DNA from: Daphnia carinata
Taxonomy: Eukaryota; Arthropoda; Branchiopoda; Diplostraca; Daphniidae
NCBI RefSeq assembly: GCF_022539665.2
Contig: NC_081331.1
Location: 8,525,534-8,589,533 of the forward strand
Direction of reading: 5' to 3'
DNA: 64,000 bases
In this document: in pieces, positions 1 to 10,639 of the stretch
Position numbering within the stretch: the stretch's first letter is position 1
Layout: each line of letters opens with the position of its first letter
Translations under genes and position numbers: made by a program
Notes under the pieces: generated by a model
Seen by the model: the letters and a program-made list of their open reading frames with translations, nothing else
What the model was told of the DNA's origin: nothing
The model's database searches: none

Positions 1-409
1 CCTTTTCTGTTGTTCCTTTCTCTTTTCTTGTTCTTCGATGCGTTCAACCAACTTCTTTTTCGTTTGTGATGTTGATTTTATTCTCTTTCCTAATTGGTTT
101 ATGAAGCTCGCAATCAATTCCACATTTTTTTTTTAACCTATTGCGCTTAGTATTCTTTTATCTGTTGTAATACAGAAAAGTAAAATTAGTTGAAGGTCTA
201 TTTTTTTTTGTCGAAATCAAAGTTTACCTTGGCATCTGTTATTTTTCCTTTGTTTGTTTAGTTTCTTCTTCTCCAACTTATCTAACTTCCGTTTAAGTTG
301 AGTTTTCATTTTATCAGAGTCCTGCTTTTCCCCTGAAATTGGATGACATATGCTGGCTTGCCTTCCTTAAACAAAAAGATTATAGCACATACATACCCTA
401 CTAGCCTTT

Positions 410-670
410 GTCCGTCCCAGGGACATCCCATCTACGTCCTGGCTGGCCGATCGGGACGTCCCATTCTGACGGCAGATGTACACCAGGAAGTCCTAATGTC
501 CGGTTTTAGGGACGTCCACTGGAGGACGTCCTACGGACGTAATTAATTGGAAGTCCTGGTAACGTCCTTATTTGGGAGTACTACGGACGTCCTTAGTTGG
601 ACGTCTGCAGGATGGCAAATCCGTACGTTCAGTGAACGTACGTATTGGAACATCCGCGGAATGTCCGGAT
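410..670. repeat. GACGTC-rich degenerate tandem repeat
   Basis: This stretch is built from many short variants of ggacgtcc, gacgtcct and ggacatcc, spaced roughly 10-30 bases apart. It ends in a small perfect hairpin (arms cgtacgttc at 622-630 and gaacgtacg at 634-642). The short open frame across it looks like a by-product of repeats lacking stops, not a gene. A similar but more diverged region lies at 29930-30260. The type of repeat is not recognised. Confidence 0.6.
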
Positions 671-1507
671 CGCGGCAGCCAAAGGACGCAAGAAAATTTG
701 TTTAAATTAAAATAAAACCATAAATTTTTGGTAATTGATTTACATATAATTTATTTTTACAAAATACAAATAATTAAACAAGAAATTCAAAAAAAACTTT
801 TTCGATTTGACTTCGGTAGCAACAGACGAACTAAATCCAGGTAAGCATATTATTTACATTTGTTGTACCGATCAAAAAGCTCTTCAACTTCCGCCAAACA
901 GCGACGATCTTCTTCCTCATTTTCACGCACAAATTCTTCCAACGGATACTAAAATTACAAAAAATATGAGATCAGGTAATAGTTTGAGCCTAATTGAAAT
1001 TTTAAAACTAACCTTGTGGCGAGGGAAGGTTCCAATTGGCCAGTCCTTTGTAGGAATGTCCAGTTTATGGACTGGCTTGGTATGAGTCGTGATTAACGTA
1101 CCGAACGTGTTTCTAAATACCTTTGAAAGACATAAGAGTCAGGTCAGAAACACCAGGCAATTGGTTCATTACGCAACTCGTTTTCTCCTCTGGGGTATAT
1201 GGCTTATCTCCCCTCTGTTTCCGGCGATACCAAACGAAAATTACCTTGTACGCATTTTCGTTTGAGCACGATGCACACGCCATCGTCGTTACCTTTAAAT
1301 ATATTTTTTATTATTTGCAATAGGTCGGAACAATTAAGGAGCTACAACTTACCTCTGTATGGCCTTTGGGAGCAATACGTAACAGAGAATTCTGGACTCG
1401 CTGAGGATAATTTTCACCAGGAAATACACCGAGGGCAGGTCGGTTTATGAATCTTTGAGAAATATAAATTAAAATTTTGATGTTGCCCAGACAGGTAAAT
1501 AATCAAT
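671..1507. other. No gene recognised
   Basis: This is AT-rich sequence. The short open frames at 807-1085 and 1123-1450 show no recognisable domain. A further small cluster of gtcc/ggac words with the inverted pair ccagt/actgg near 1040-1075 may be an outlier of the upstream repeat. Confidence 0.4.
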
Positions 1508-1684
1508 TCAATTACGTTCTGATGTTTTCTTTATCTTGACATCTAATAATTCAGGGTGGTTGTAACCCAATGGAACTGAAGAGGTTTGAGTGTAAACATC
1601 AAGCAGAATATTGCCATCGACATCGTATAAATAGTTTCGTATGCTCTTTGAATAATCGGCGAACAACTGCACTGCGTCCGAGAT
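1508..1684 (-). pseudogene. ABAT: GABA transaminase (4-aminobutyrate aminotransferase) exon fragment
   Basis: The minus-strand frame contains the words [28 protein letters not shown]. These match the conserved N-terminal part of mitochondrial 4-aminobutyrate aminotransferase, a PLP enzyme that degrades GABA. A plausible acceptor (TTTGCAG) lies immediately upstream at about 1685, so this looks like a real exon. After the PELL motif the reading becomes unrelated, and one base change in phase would extend a family-like reading (KENIRT), which suggests a frameshift. The remaining roughly 400 residues of the enzyme are absent nearby. I infer a gene fragment or pseudogene. It lies just 3' of the AIFM1-like exons on the same strand. 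Confidence 0.6.
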
Positions 1685-2048
1685 CTGCAAAGATAAATTT
1701 GGTAGTTTAAAGTCTTACGACGTTAACACAAAGTATGGCAAATAGTATAAAGAAAAATGGCAACTGACTTGAATTTTTTTCACTTTCTTTACACACTGCT
1801 ATGCGGCCGTTGCTTAGGCTGCTGTTGTTGCTGATGGAGAAAGTCGAATAACTCTGTTGTTTTACTTTGCGGGCCTTTCAACTGCTTCCAAAACTAAGAA
1901 AGAAAAAAAAACTCAGGTTTGATGAATGAAAATTACGAACAAGAAAAACGAACAATAACATCTAATATAGCATGCAACAAGAATGAACAACATGGAACGA
2001 ATCCGGGTTTTTACCATCTTTATTCCTGCTGGATGTTAGGGTTTGCCA

Positions 2049-2601
2049 CCTAAGACGATAATAAATTAAGGTAGTTAATAGTTGAAAATGCGTCTAACTG
2101 AAATGTTAATTAAACAATGGCTCTCAGATACTATCTAGTAGGAAGATTATAAAAGTTTTTCAACATTCCAAAAAGTTATAATTATCGAGTACTTTAAATT
2201 TTAGATAAATACGAAAGAAATTCACCTGTGGCAATAAGGCACTTGTCGTAGGTGATGGTAAGGCCGTCATCTAACTCAGCTTTGCGACCAGCAATGTCCA
2301 GTTTAACTACATGATGTCCTCGCACAACTGAAACACCACCATTTTCTTTGGCAACTAATTCCACTGGACTGCAGTAGAATTCATCCTGATCGAAGAACAA
2401 ACTGGATCCAAAAATAGGTCACATTCATTAAAATAACGCAAAACAAAATTATAACTTTAGACAATCACCTTCACTTTTTTCCGTTCCACTGCTTAAACTT
2501 CAGTTTGTATGACACTTCGGGATCGTCACTGAACCACAATTCTTACGCGATAGTGGTTGCCTCATGTAAGGCAAGTGGTTTTCTTCACCAATGACTAAAA
2601 C
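2049..2601 (-). pseudogene. AIFM1: Apoptosis-inducing factor 1-like gene fragment (three exon remnants)
   Basis: There are two clear exons. Exon A (about 2601-2469) follows a TTCTAG acceptor and starts VLVIGEENHLPYMRQPLS, matching the FAD-domain stretch of AIF, a mitochondrial flavoprotein oxidoreductase. It then loses frame by one base, and the rest of the exon reads AIF-like only in another phase. Exon B (2401-2226) carries NGGVSVV, VVKLDIAGRKAEL and YDKCLIATG, closely AIF-like, and ends at a consensus donor (CAG|GTGAAT). A third piece begins at 2049 with GGKP in the position of AIF GGTP but meets TAA at once. The frameshift, the stop and the missing C-terminal half mark it as a broken copy. 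Confidence 0.65.
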
Positions 2602-3147
2602 CTAGAACAAATGATTCAATTAAAAATGGCGAGGTATTTTATGGCATGCTTATAAAAGTCCGATTCGATGAGTTGTAGCCTTGAACGTGAACGGAAGAAC
2701 GAAAAGCCTTTAAACCATAAAAATAAAATTAATTTTGATTCAATTACACATATTTTACCATTCATAGCTGGGTGTGTAGTTGGTTTTCTCCTCAACAACA
2801 GAATTGGTTGTCTTGCTTATGTAAATTGAAATCCGTTAAAGCTCAGTACTTGCATCTTGAGATTAATGTCTTGACGTAACTAACAGCTGTAATGCTGTTA
2901 TTTCATCTGAACGATAAGAAAAATGATTACATAAATTTCACGAACAAAAAATCTGTGAACATCTAGATTACCAGAAGGATGATAGTTATAAGGCAGCTAA
3001 CAAGTTGGTTCCCAAATGGTTCATGGTAAATCATGCTCTAGTTTCATGATTCTCCTTGATAGTAACCACCTAAGAAACATTTCGGATTAGTAATCTGTGT
3101 CAAATTTCCAACTGCAATTAATAAAATTATGTCTATACTTTAAATAC

Positions 3148-3224
3148 CTTTCCTTCCAAGTAAATTTTTTTCTTCTGTGGTGCTAATGCCAACATGAATT
3201 TGAAATGTACCAAAACTGCCAAAC
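3148..3224 (-). CDS. Predicted second exon of an interrupted small gene
   Basis: The minus-strand stretch is bounded by a TTTCCTAG acceptor and an AAAG|GTATTT donor. It reads on in phase from the split exon at 3270-3303 and 8847-8933. Its translation is hydrophobic then basic (LAVLVHFKFMLALAPQKKK). Together the two exons give an N-terminus with arginines and no acids, then one likely membrane segment, as in an imported mitochondrial membrane protein. I do not recognise the family. Its position upstream of the AIFM1-like exons raises the possibility that it is that gene's presequence, but no linking exon was found. This is inference from splice signals only. Confidence 0.35.
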
Positions 3225-3269
3225 CTAGGAAATAAAAAATTTTTAATTTTACTGAAACTAGCCACTTAC

Positions 3270-3303
3270 CTGTCAAACAAACACCGCTTACAACAAGCAA
3301 CTT
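3270..3303 (-). pseudogene. 3' part of a coding exon split by the LINE insertion
   Basis: This is the remainder of the exon whose first part is 8847-8933. It ends in a strong donor (ACAG|GTAAGT). Positions 3292-3303 are one copy of the 12-bp duplication made when the LINE inserted. With the LINE and one duplication copy removed, the frame runs uninterrupted from an ATG at 8933 to this donor. The present allele cannot make the product unless the 5.5-kb LINE is bypassed. Confidence 0.4.
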
Positions 3304-3469
3304 TTTTTTTTTTTTTTTTGTGTGTAGGTGCTTTCTGCAGGCTGAACCGGCGTTGCCGGGTCTCGCAGAAAATCTGGGCTAATGCCCAATATCACCACCA
3401 GGGTCTGCTCCTAGTTGTGGGTCTGAGTAGCGTCGTTTTGTCCAAACTGTTGCATTTTGAGCTGAGTGT

Positions 3470-4441
3470 TTACGTGGTGAGGTACAGCTTAGATTTCAAG
3501 AGGAATGAGACAAGGATGTCTCGGATTTGGAGTTGTGTAGATTGTTCTAGTGTCGAGTTGTGTCCTAGCAGCGTGTTTACTTCCCAGGTAAGTTTATTTA
3601 ATATGAAGTATTGTTTTATGGGTTCGTATAGAGTTGAGTAGTGCTCGCAGGCAGTGAGTACGTGGGTTGAGTTTTCAGGTTCGGAGCATCCATGACGACA
3701 GAGTGGCTGGACGTCTATATCCAACTTGCACATGAAAGCGTTAAGTCTGTTGTGGCCTGATCTGAGCCTATGGAGTGAGGTGCTGATGGATCTGTTTGGG
3801 TGGTGGTGCCATTCGAGGATGCCCAAGTGGTTTCTGGAGCTCAAGCAGGTTTTCCCAGATGTTTTTAGTTTGTTGAGTACTTCAGTGGACATTTTCCTTT
3901 TATACTTTCCTATTATTTCAGGTGCAGTGAGCGGGTTTTGAATCCTGCATGTAATTGGAATACTCTGTTGATTGTTGGCCAACTTGTCAGCCAGCTCGTT
4001 ACCAAGGATGCCAATGTGGCTTGGGATCCATGTGAGGTGAGTACGAGTGCCTGAATTTTTTAGATTTTGAATAACATTCCATATCTCTATTGTAACTGGG
4101 TTTTGATTTTGGGTTAGTCTGGGTGTTGCGTTGATTGTCAGTAAGGCCTGCTGGGAGTCTGTGAATATGTGTAACTCAGGGGGTCCTGGCTCTATATGGT
4201 AGATGGTTTCCAGGGCTTTTAGGATCCCATATAGTTCGGCCGTTTGGATGTTGGACCCTGGGGTTAGGTGCCAGGCACCTTTGAGTCCAGTGTCGGGGAA
4301 TATGTAGGCGCACGAAGAGGAGGTTGAGGTAACGGATCCGTCTGTGAATCCGACGAGGGAGGTTTGGGATATGTTCCTTAAAACGTTGTTTATTGTCGCT
4401 CGGGCTTTAGATTCGTTGGAGGTAGCTTCTGGTTTTGTCAT
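3470..4441 (-). pseudogene. LINE ORF2 segment: RNase H and C-terminal Cys/His region
   Basis: The frame shows the RNase H1 core: FTDGS, then AELYGILKAL, FTDSQQAL and WIPSHIGILGNELADKLA, supplying the D-E-D-D residues. It is followed by an HRLRSGH motif and a C/H cluster (CRHGCSEPENSTHVL) typical of the end of I/Jockey-type ORF2. It is out of phase with the RT segment, separated by the G-run and a stop, so the domain is cut off from its polyprotein. Confidence 0.85.
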
Positions 4442-4542
4442 CGAGAAGTAGGATGTGATGTGGGGCTTGGTGGTCCAGGGCCGGGGGGGGGGGGGGGTTC
4501 CTTTGAGTTATGTATCCGAGGCGGTCTGAAAATAGATTGTGG

Positions 4543-6168
4543 TCAAGCGAAGTCACTGAGCATTGTACAGATGTTGGGGGTGCTTCTGAGAGGCCATGTT
4601 GAAGGGTTGTTAAAGTGTTGCTGGGCTGGCTGATAGGACGAGTTGTTGGGTTGTTTGCTCAGTTTAATTGAATAGCGGGCCATGAGCCATTTGTATCTTC
4701 TTTTGACTGGTTCGAGTCCAAGTTCCGTGTAAAGAATATCCACTGGAGTGGATTTGAAGGATCCAAGAATCAATCGAAGAATTCCTCGGCAGACAATATC
4801 AATTTTGGCTAGGTTGGTGAGGCTGGAGCCTCCGTAGGCTATGATACCGTAGTCTATTTTGCTGCGGACGAGTGACTTGAATAGGGTCGCCAGTGTTAGG
4901 GTACGTGGACCGAATGTTTGTTTGGTGAGCATGGAAAAGAGGCTTCTTTTCTTTAGACAGCTGTTGACGACAGAGTCGACCTGCGCGGACCACGTTAGTT
5001 TCCGATCAAATGTAACACCGAGGAATTTAGCCTCTTTGGTTGGTGTGATGCGATGACCGTGAATGAAGAGTAGTGGGTTCTGGGGTGTCTTGCGAGAGCG
5101 GGAGAGAGTTAGTAAGGCTGATTTATTTGCTTGAAATTCGAGGCCCCATTTGAGTCCCCATCTGAAGAGCTTATCGAGGTATGGTTTCAACATCAGTTCA
5201 GCGTCGATAGCGTTTTTGGTTTGGGCGACCACTGCGACATCGTCTGCGTATTGTAGGGTAGTTGCACCTTGTGGGGGGTGGGGGAGGTCGCTCATTACTA
5301 CGTTGAACAAAAGTGGACTTAGTACTGCTCCTTGTGGAACTCCTCAGTCGATGGATCTTGTGTCGGAGACGAAGTTTCCAATTTTGACACAGACCGTTCT
5401 GCCGGTAAGGAAAGACTGGATCCATTTAAGGGTTTGTCCCTTTATGCCCAAGTTTGCCAGTTTGTAAAGAATACTGGAGTGTTGAGCGCGGTCAAAAGCC
5501 TTTGAGATATCTAAAAAAACGGCGTGTGTGGCAAGGCTTTTGCTAAATCCAATTTTTGCAAAATTCTCTAGGGCTACTATGTGGTCCGCGGTGCTCCTGC
5601 CGGGGCGGAAGCCAGCTTGGGTGGGTTGTAGTAGATGGTACGACTCGAGGTGCCAGCTTAGTCTGTTTTTAATTACGCGCTCCATGATTTTTCCCAAGCA
5701 GGAGGTTAGGGAGATGGGGCGATAAGACATCGGGTTATCTGGGGGTTCGTTAGGTTTTAGGATGGGTATTATGACTGCTTGCTTCCAGTCCTGCGGTGTT
5801 TCTCCGTGAGCAAGAAGGATGTTGAAGAGATGTCTCAAGTGTTCACGGTTGTCCTTATTGAGGTTTGCTAGCATCCTGTTGTGCGTGAGGTCAAGTCCGG
5901 TGGCGTTGCTATTTAGTCCTTTGAGTGCCTCATCTATTTCTTCTGGTGTTATGGTCGTGTTGATGGGTGAGGAGTTATTTGATGATATTGCTTTTTTAAT
6001 TGTTTTTTCTAGGTCGGCATTGGTAGCGTTGCAGGGGTCTGGGTTATCGAAGAATGCGTTGAGGAGGGCTGCCGCCTTTTCTTTTGGCTCAGATATATGT
6101 ACCCCTGTGCTGGACCGGAAGTCGTTGATCATTGGTGAATGATAGCCTCTGCCTGTCATGGCCTTCAT
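4543..6168 (-). pseudogene. LINE ORF2 segment: reverse transcriptase
   Basis: This holds the reverse transcriptase fingers and palm in order: YRPISLTSCLGKIMERV, QAGFRPGRSTADHI, FLDISKAFD, GVPQGAVLSPLLFN and the catalytic LQYADDVAVVA near 5240. A TGA at 5344-5346 interrupts the frame directly before GVPQG; both halves are otherwise in the same phase. The N-terminal linker (6168-6460) is split over two other phases. The sequence is recognisable and only moderately decayed. Confidence 0.85.
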
Positions 6169-6661
6169 GAAGTTCCATAGGGTTTTACTTCCTTTATTCG
6201 CATCAAGGTTAGTGATGAATTTCTCCCAGGCTTCCCGTTTAGCATTGTTGATTGTTTTCCTTTTTTTAGCTTCCGCTCTATGCCAACCAACCTTTTTTTT
6301 CTACAGAGAAGGGGTCCGCTCTCCAGGAAGACAGGGCTTTTCGAGCTGCTGCAACTTGGATTCTGCACTCGTCATTCCACCACGGCTTCATGGGCTCAGG
6401 TACGTGCGTTTGGGAAGGGTTAGTGTACTTAAAGCTGGCGTGGCTCGTCGTTATTAATGCGTTTTTGAAGATATCGTATGCTCGTTGCGGAGATTGGCAT
6501 GAGGTAAAGTCTACGGATGAGAGTGCTACGTTAAGACGCGTGTTCCAGTTTTGCCATTGGTTATTGGCGAATTTCCATTTAGGCTGTGCTTTGAGTGGTT
6601 CTTTGGGGGAGATTTTTGTATGTATGATGATCGGTAGATGGTCACTGCCCAGGTAAGGGCC

Positions 6662-7276
6662 TTAGGTGACTGTGGAATCGATGGCTATAGGTGCTGATGT
6701 GAACGTGAGATCGAGTGTAGATTCTCGTCCGGTGGAGGGGTTAATGTACGTTCCTAGCTGAGGCGATGTTATGAGTGCGATGTTTGGGGTTTCGAGGAGG
6801 GCGCTGTAGATCGATTTGCCACTCTTGTTAGGACTTTGATTTGAGCCCCATAGTGCATGGTGGCCGTTGAGATCTCCACCGATAAGTGTGTTATTTTCGT
6901 TCGCCAGCAGCTGAGCTATCTCTTCTTTAGAGCAATCTCCGTTAGGGCAGTAGAGAGACACTATATCCACTTTTTGGTACTCCTTAGAGGTGATTGAGAT
7001 GCCAACAACCTCGATCGTTGGTGTGCTGTTAAGGTTGAGCTGGGTGTAGGGGATAGAATTGTGGGCTAGGATGGCTACTCCGCCACCTGGCCTGTCAGAG
7101 CGATTTTTGCTTATGATGTTGTAGGATCTAAACTTAACACTGAATTTATTATTCCAAAAGGTTTCACATAGGAGAACAATTGAGGGTTTGGTTAAACTTA
7201 AGTAGTTGCGGAATTCTTCCAGGCGGGCTTTTCTGAGACCTCGCGCATTCCATTGGAGTATTTTTAGTTTAGTCAT
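6662..7276 (-). pseudogene. LINE ORF2 N-terminus: AP-like endonuclease
   Basis: It starts with ATG at 7276 and reads LKILQWNARGLRKARLEE, the usual opening of a LINE apurinic/apyrimidinic-like endonuclease. It continues with LLCETFW, GGGVAILAH, IGGDLNGHHALWGS and STLDLTF, covering the catalytic E, N and D positions. This domain nicks target DNA to prime reverse transcription. A stop at 6662 cuts it before the final SDH motif, with the linker surviving in other phases. The ORF1 stop and this start overlap as ATGA, a reinitiation-style junction. Confidence 0.85.
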
Positions 7277-8575
7277 TTAATTCTGTTTTTGTTCCTGCGG
7301 TCCTTCTTTGTTGTTTCTTCCGGGCGTTGCACATGGGTTGGCGCATGGTCCATTCTTGCATGGATTTGCGAGCTCTGGATCTTTCTGTCTACGTGGTGAT
7401 GGGGGGAATCGCTCGAGTCGGATTCGGAGTTGGAGGAAGGGCGGGTGTTCTTTTGGGGTGGAAGCCGAGTTAGGAGGAGCGTTTCAAGCTTATCAAATCT
7501 ACTAGCAAATTTTTCTTCGAAAGAATCGATTCTTTTTTTTGCTTTGGTAGCTTCCATGTTGGCGTGGTCGACTTTAATTTGGAGATTGCGGATGGTGGTA
7601 TTCTGTAACGATTGAATTTCTTGTTTTAGTTGTCTAACGTCCTCCTTCAGGATTTCTACTTCGGAAGGATCGTGCTGGTGGTTGGGGACCGTAGAGGATC
7701 TAGTTATGGCTGCGCTATAGTTCGTCAGCCTTTTGATCCGAGCATCTGAGATGGATAGATTGTGATCCGTGGCGTATTTAATTAGTGACACCATTTCGGT
7801 GTAGGCTGGGCAATCTTTTGAATCGGGCGGGTGGTCGTGGCTATTACTTGACGCATTTTGGGGAGCAGAAGTGGGTAAGTGAGTGAATTCCGCCGCAGTT
7901 ATTACATTTTTCTTCGTTGCTTGAGCAGTGGTTTCTGGTATGACCGAGTCTCCAGCATTTGTTGCATTTGAAAGGGCTAGGGTAATAGGTATGCACAGGG
8001 AAGCTTAAAGCTATTAGAGTTAATCTAGGAGGAAGGGTTCTTTCGAATGTAAGGGCCACGGTACCTGAAGGCTCTTTTTTACCGGCAACAATTCTGGTGA
8101 AGCGTTCTACTTTGGTTACACCTTGGGGGCTGAGAAGTTCAAGTAAATCTGATTCTGTCTCCGATGTGGGGACCCTGTGGATGATGCCTTTTCGTCCATT
8201 GATAGATTTCGGTAGGGCTGCGGTAATAGAGCGGTTTGCTGCCTGTGTCAGGTTTAGAAGAGCCTCTTGCTGAGCTGCGTCGGTGGGGTAGACGAACAGG
8301 TCGCCTCCTCTTGGGGAGTCGGAGCGTTTAGGTTGGCCCACTTGTATAGCGATATCTTGGGTGATGGCTTTTAGTTCAGCCATGTCCATCTGCCTAAAAT
8401 TAGCTTTGCCATCCGTTAATTTGATAATAACTGGGGGGAGGGTTATCGTTGAATGGGTATCATTTTGGTTGGTGTTTACAGGCCAATCTTCGTCGCTGTC
8501 GAGGTGAAGGCTTCTTTTGGCGGGCGGGGGTAGATGGTGCATGTTTAGTTGGGAGCGTGGCCAGCACGCGTTCAT
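7273..8575 (-). pseudogene. LINE ORF1 (Gag-like RNA-binding protein), frameshifted
   Basis: ORF1 opens near 8575. The first part (to 7844) carries an RRM-like region and a good CCHC knuckle (CNKCWRLGHTRNHC), followed by a second variant Cys/His knuckle. It then shifts phase near 7850, and the remainder (7794-7273) reads on with DCPAYTEM, a charged coiled-coil stretch and a basic tail. ORF1 proteins of this type bind the element RNA. The frame change means this copy does not make a full product. Confidence 0.8.
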
Positions 8576-8639
8576 TGAAGGTTGAGGCCGGGCCCTATTG
8601 GCCGGGCATTGGGGACGTTAGAGGGGGTAGAGTGAGAAA

Positions 8640-8846
8640 AAAACGGGGGAGGGCTTTTTTTTTTTTTTTTTTTTTTTTCTCTCTTTCTTTCAACCTACAC
8701 GTTATAACACTGTTCACTTTTTATTTTCTTTTTTTTTCTTTTTATTTTATTATATTTTATTTTATTTTATTCCTTTGTTCACTAGGACACCAGAGAGAGC
8801 GAAAAAACCATATCCTTACACTTCCAAGCTTCAGACACGACTCCTA
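8640..8846 (-). other. 5' untranslated region of the LINE
   Basis: This is the sequence between the ORF1 start and the 12-bp target duplication. It includes long A runs on the element strand (T runs at 8650-8680 and 8720-8770 in the plus strand). Internal promoters of such LINEs usually lie in the first bases, here from about 8846 downward; no motif was identified. Confidence 0.5.
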
Positions 8847-8933
8847 AACAAGCAACTTCAACGGTTCATAGAATTGTAGGATGTTGACACTTCGAGCTTG
8901 CAACAGTCGTCTGCTTGTAGTAACCGTTGCCAT
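8847..8933 (-). pseudogene. 5' part of a coding exon split by the LINE insertion
   Basis: An ATG at 8933 opens a frame that reads through the target-duplication copy at 8847-8858 and would continue into 3291-3270. The N-terminus (MATVTTSRRLLQARSVNI) has arginines, serines and threonines and no acidic residue, like a mitochondrial presequence, and is followed by a hydrophobic stretch. No family is recognised. Confidence 0.4.
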
Positions 8934-9410
8934 ATATATCGTAAAAAACAATATTTTGCGCAAGGGCAAACAGTGTTTTATTATGAAATTAACGTTTATT
9001 AAATTAATTTTATGTAATAATTTTCTTAGTTATCTGTGTATTAAGAGGTACTTAAGCGCCCTCCCAAGAATCTGTATTGAGGCACGAAGAAAAAAAAAGT
9101 GAATAGTGACACTAGTAAAGGGCGGGTGATGGTAGGCCTGAAAACACCAGTAAGAAAATGTAAAATGCAAAAATTCAAATACTGTGTAAACAAAACTACT
9201 TTTCTATTAAATGAGCTCTAAAAAGCAATAGAAAAAGTATATAATCCTGCAAAAATATTATGAATGTAAAGTTTTTAAAAAAAGTTAAAATACAGTGAAG
9301 AGGCGTCATATTGATAACGGTGTTTGAAGTGCAGAAACCAATATAACCCGTTCGGTTTTTTTTTCATCATATAGGAAAAATAATGCCCATTTTACATTGA
9401 TTTTTTATGA

Positions 9411-9582
9411 TGGAGAACTAGGACCTCAAGGCTGGAGAAATAGGACCCTCAATATGGAGAAATAGGACCCTTCAAAAAATGTTCGAAGATTGGTTCCTAT
9501 TCCTCCAGGTGCTATTTCTCCAGGTCCTATTTGTAGGTCCTAAATCTCCGGGTCCTATTTCTCCAGGTCCTATTTCTCCGGC
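9411..9582. repeat. Inverted minisatellite of ggagaaataggacc / ggtcctatttctcc
   Basis: Two or three copies of ggagaaataggacc on the left face about five copies of its complement (ggtcctatttctcc and variants) on the right. The whole can fold back on itself. It abuts the BEL integrase fragment that begins near 9600. Confidence 0.7.
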
Positions 9583-9599
9583 TACCTCTTACACGCGTG

Positions 9600-10621
9600 T
9601 GTTACTTGCCGCCGCGTGAAGGGACCTCCGTATGCAACTCCGAACGACGCACCACTTCCAGCGGAAAGAGTGACAAGTGCCTTGCCATTTACGGTCACGG
9701 GAGTGGACTACACCGGAGCATACGTCATAAGGGGACCAAAAGAAGCTCCAAAACAAGATCAGAATATTCACATTCTACTTTTCACGTGTGCGACCTCAAG
9801 GGCAATTCATCTAGAAGTCGTGGAAGAATTAACTACAAAAGCATTCAGTGAAGCTTTTCGCTGCTTCACTACAGATCATTCGATACCATCAGTTATCATG
9901 TCGGATAACGCAACAACTTTTGAATGTGCAGCCAAAGCCTCTAGAAAAATCTTCACCAATCCTGGACTCGTCCGACATATGACTCGTCCGTGATCTTCAA
10001 GTCGAGTGGCGATTCATCCCAAAAAGAGCTCCATGGTACGGGGGATTTTGGGAACCGCCAGTAGGTGTAACAAAAAGAGCTCTTGCAAAAATTATTGGAC
10101 GTTCAAAACCGACAATGAGTGAATTGAGAGCCCTTAAAGCGGACGCTGAAACAGTCATCAACGATAGACCTCTGGAGGAACCATCATCAGACCTCCAGGA
10201 CGGGGAGACACTCAGTCCGGCTCACTTAATGTATGGGCGACGTATGGTCAGCCTTCCGTTCAACAGCGAAATGGCGGTGGAAATATTAGACCCCTCATTC
10301 AAGGAGGAACCTTCAGACATCAAAAAGTCGGTCGTCAAACATCAAAAACTGCTGAACCAGTTTCAAAAGCAATTTATGGTAAATTACATTCCAGCTCTAC
10401 GCGAATATCATCGAGCAACACACAAAATGCAGCCAACGGTGGTTAAAGAAAAGGATATTGTACTTATTCAAGACGAAGGACCAAGGAAGAAGTGGAAACT
10501 CGCGGTAGTAGAAACGCTCATCAGAGGAAAAGACAATCAAGTGCGAGCCGTTGAGGACCGCACAGCTAAGGGAAAAAGCAACCGCCCTATATCTAAATTA
10601 CATCCGCTAACACACATCTAA
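9600..10621 (+). pseudogene. BEL/Pao integrase C-terminal fragment
   Basis: The first part (9616-9993) shows the integrase core strand GVDYTGAYV, the LLFTCATSRAIHLEVV motif and MSDNATTF, two catalytic aspartates. The second part (to 10621) shows the WYGGFWE motif with the catalytic glutamate, then AHLMYGRR and a basic tail ending at a TAA. The two are out of phase by one because of a 16-base direct duplication near 9965-9990 (gactcgtccg repeated). Nothing of gag, protease or RT precedes it and no LTR is visible, so this is a 5'-truncated remnant. Confidence 0.85.
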
Positions 10622-10639
10622 ATTACACCGAAACAATAA

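Larger units (their letters stand above)
3304..8846 (-). mobile_element. Nearly full-length non-LTR retrotransposon (I/Jockey superfamily)
   Basis: This is a 5.5-kb minus-strand LINE. It holds a Gag-like ORF1 with zinc knuckles, then an ORF2 with apurinic endonuclease, reverse transcriptase and RNase H. The 3' end is an oligo(A) tail (T run at 3302-3319 on the plus strand). A perfect 12-bp duplication, aacaagcaactt, flanks it at 3292-3303 and 8847-8858, so both ends are defined and the 5' end is probably not truncated. Several frameshifts, a TGA in the RT and a G-run at about 4483-4497 show this copy is inactive. RNase H within ORF2 fits the I group and some Jockey-type elements; I do not assign a clade. 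Confidence 0.9.

Noticed and set aside
3318-6656. Plus-strand open frames across 3318-6656
   Set aside because: They are antisense to the LINE ORF2, whose domains are clear; the plus-strand frames have no motif.
8449-8847. Plus-strand 132-codon frame with long Phe runs
   Set aside because: It is the complement of the LINE 5' region and its poly-T tracts; composition explains it.
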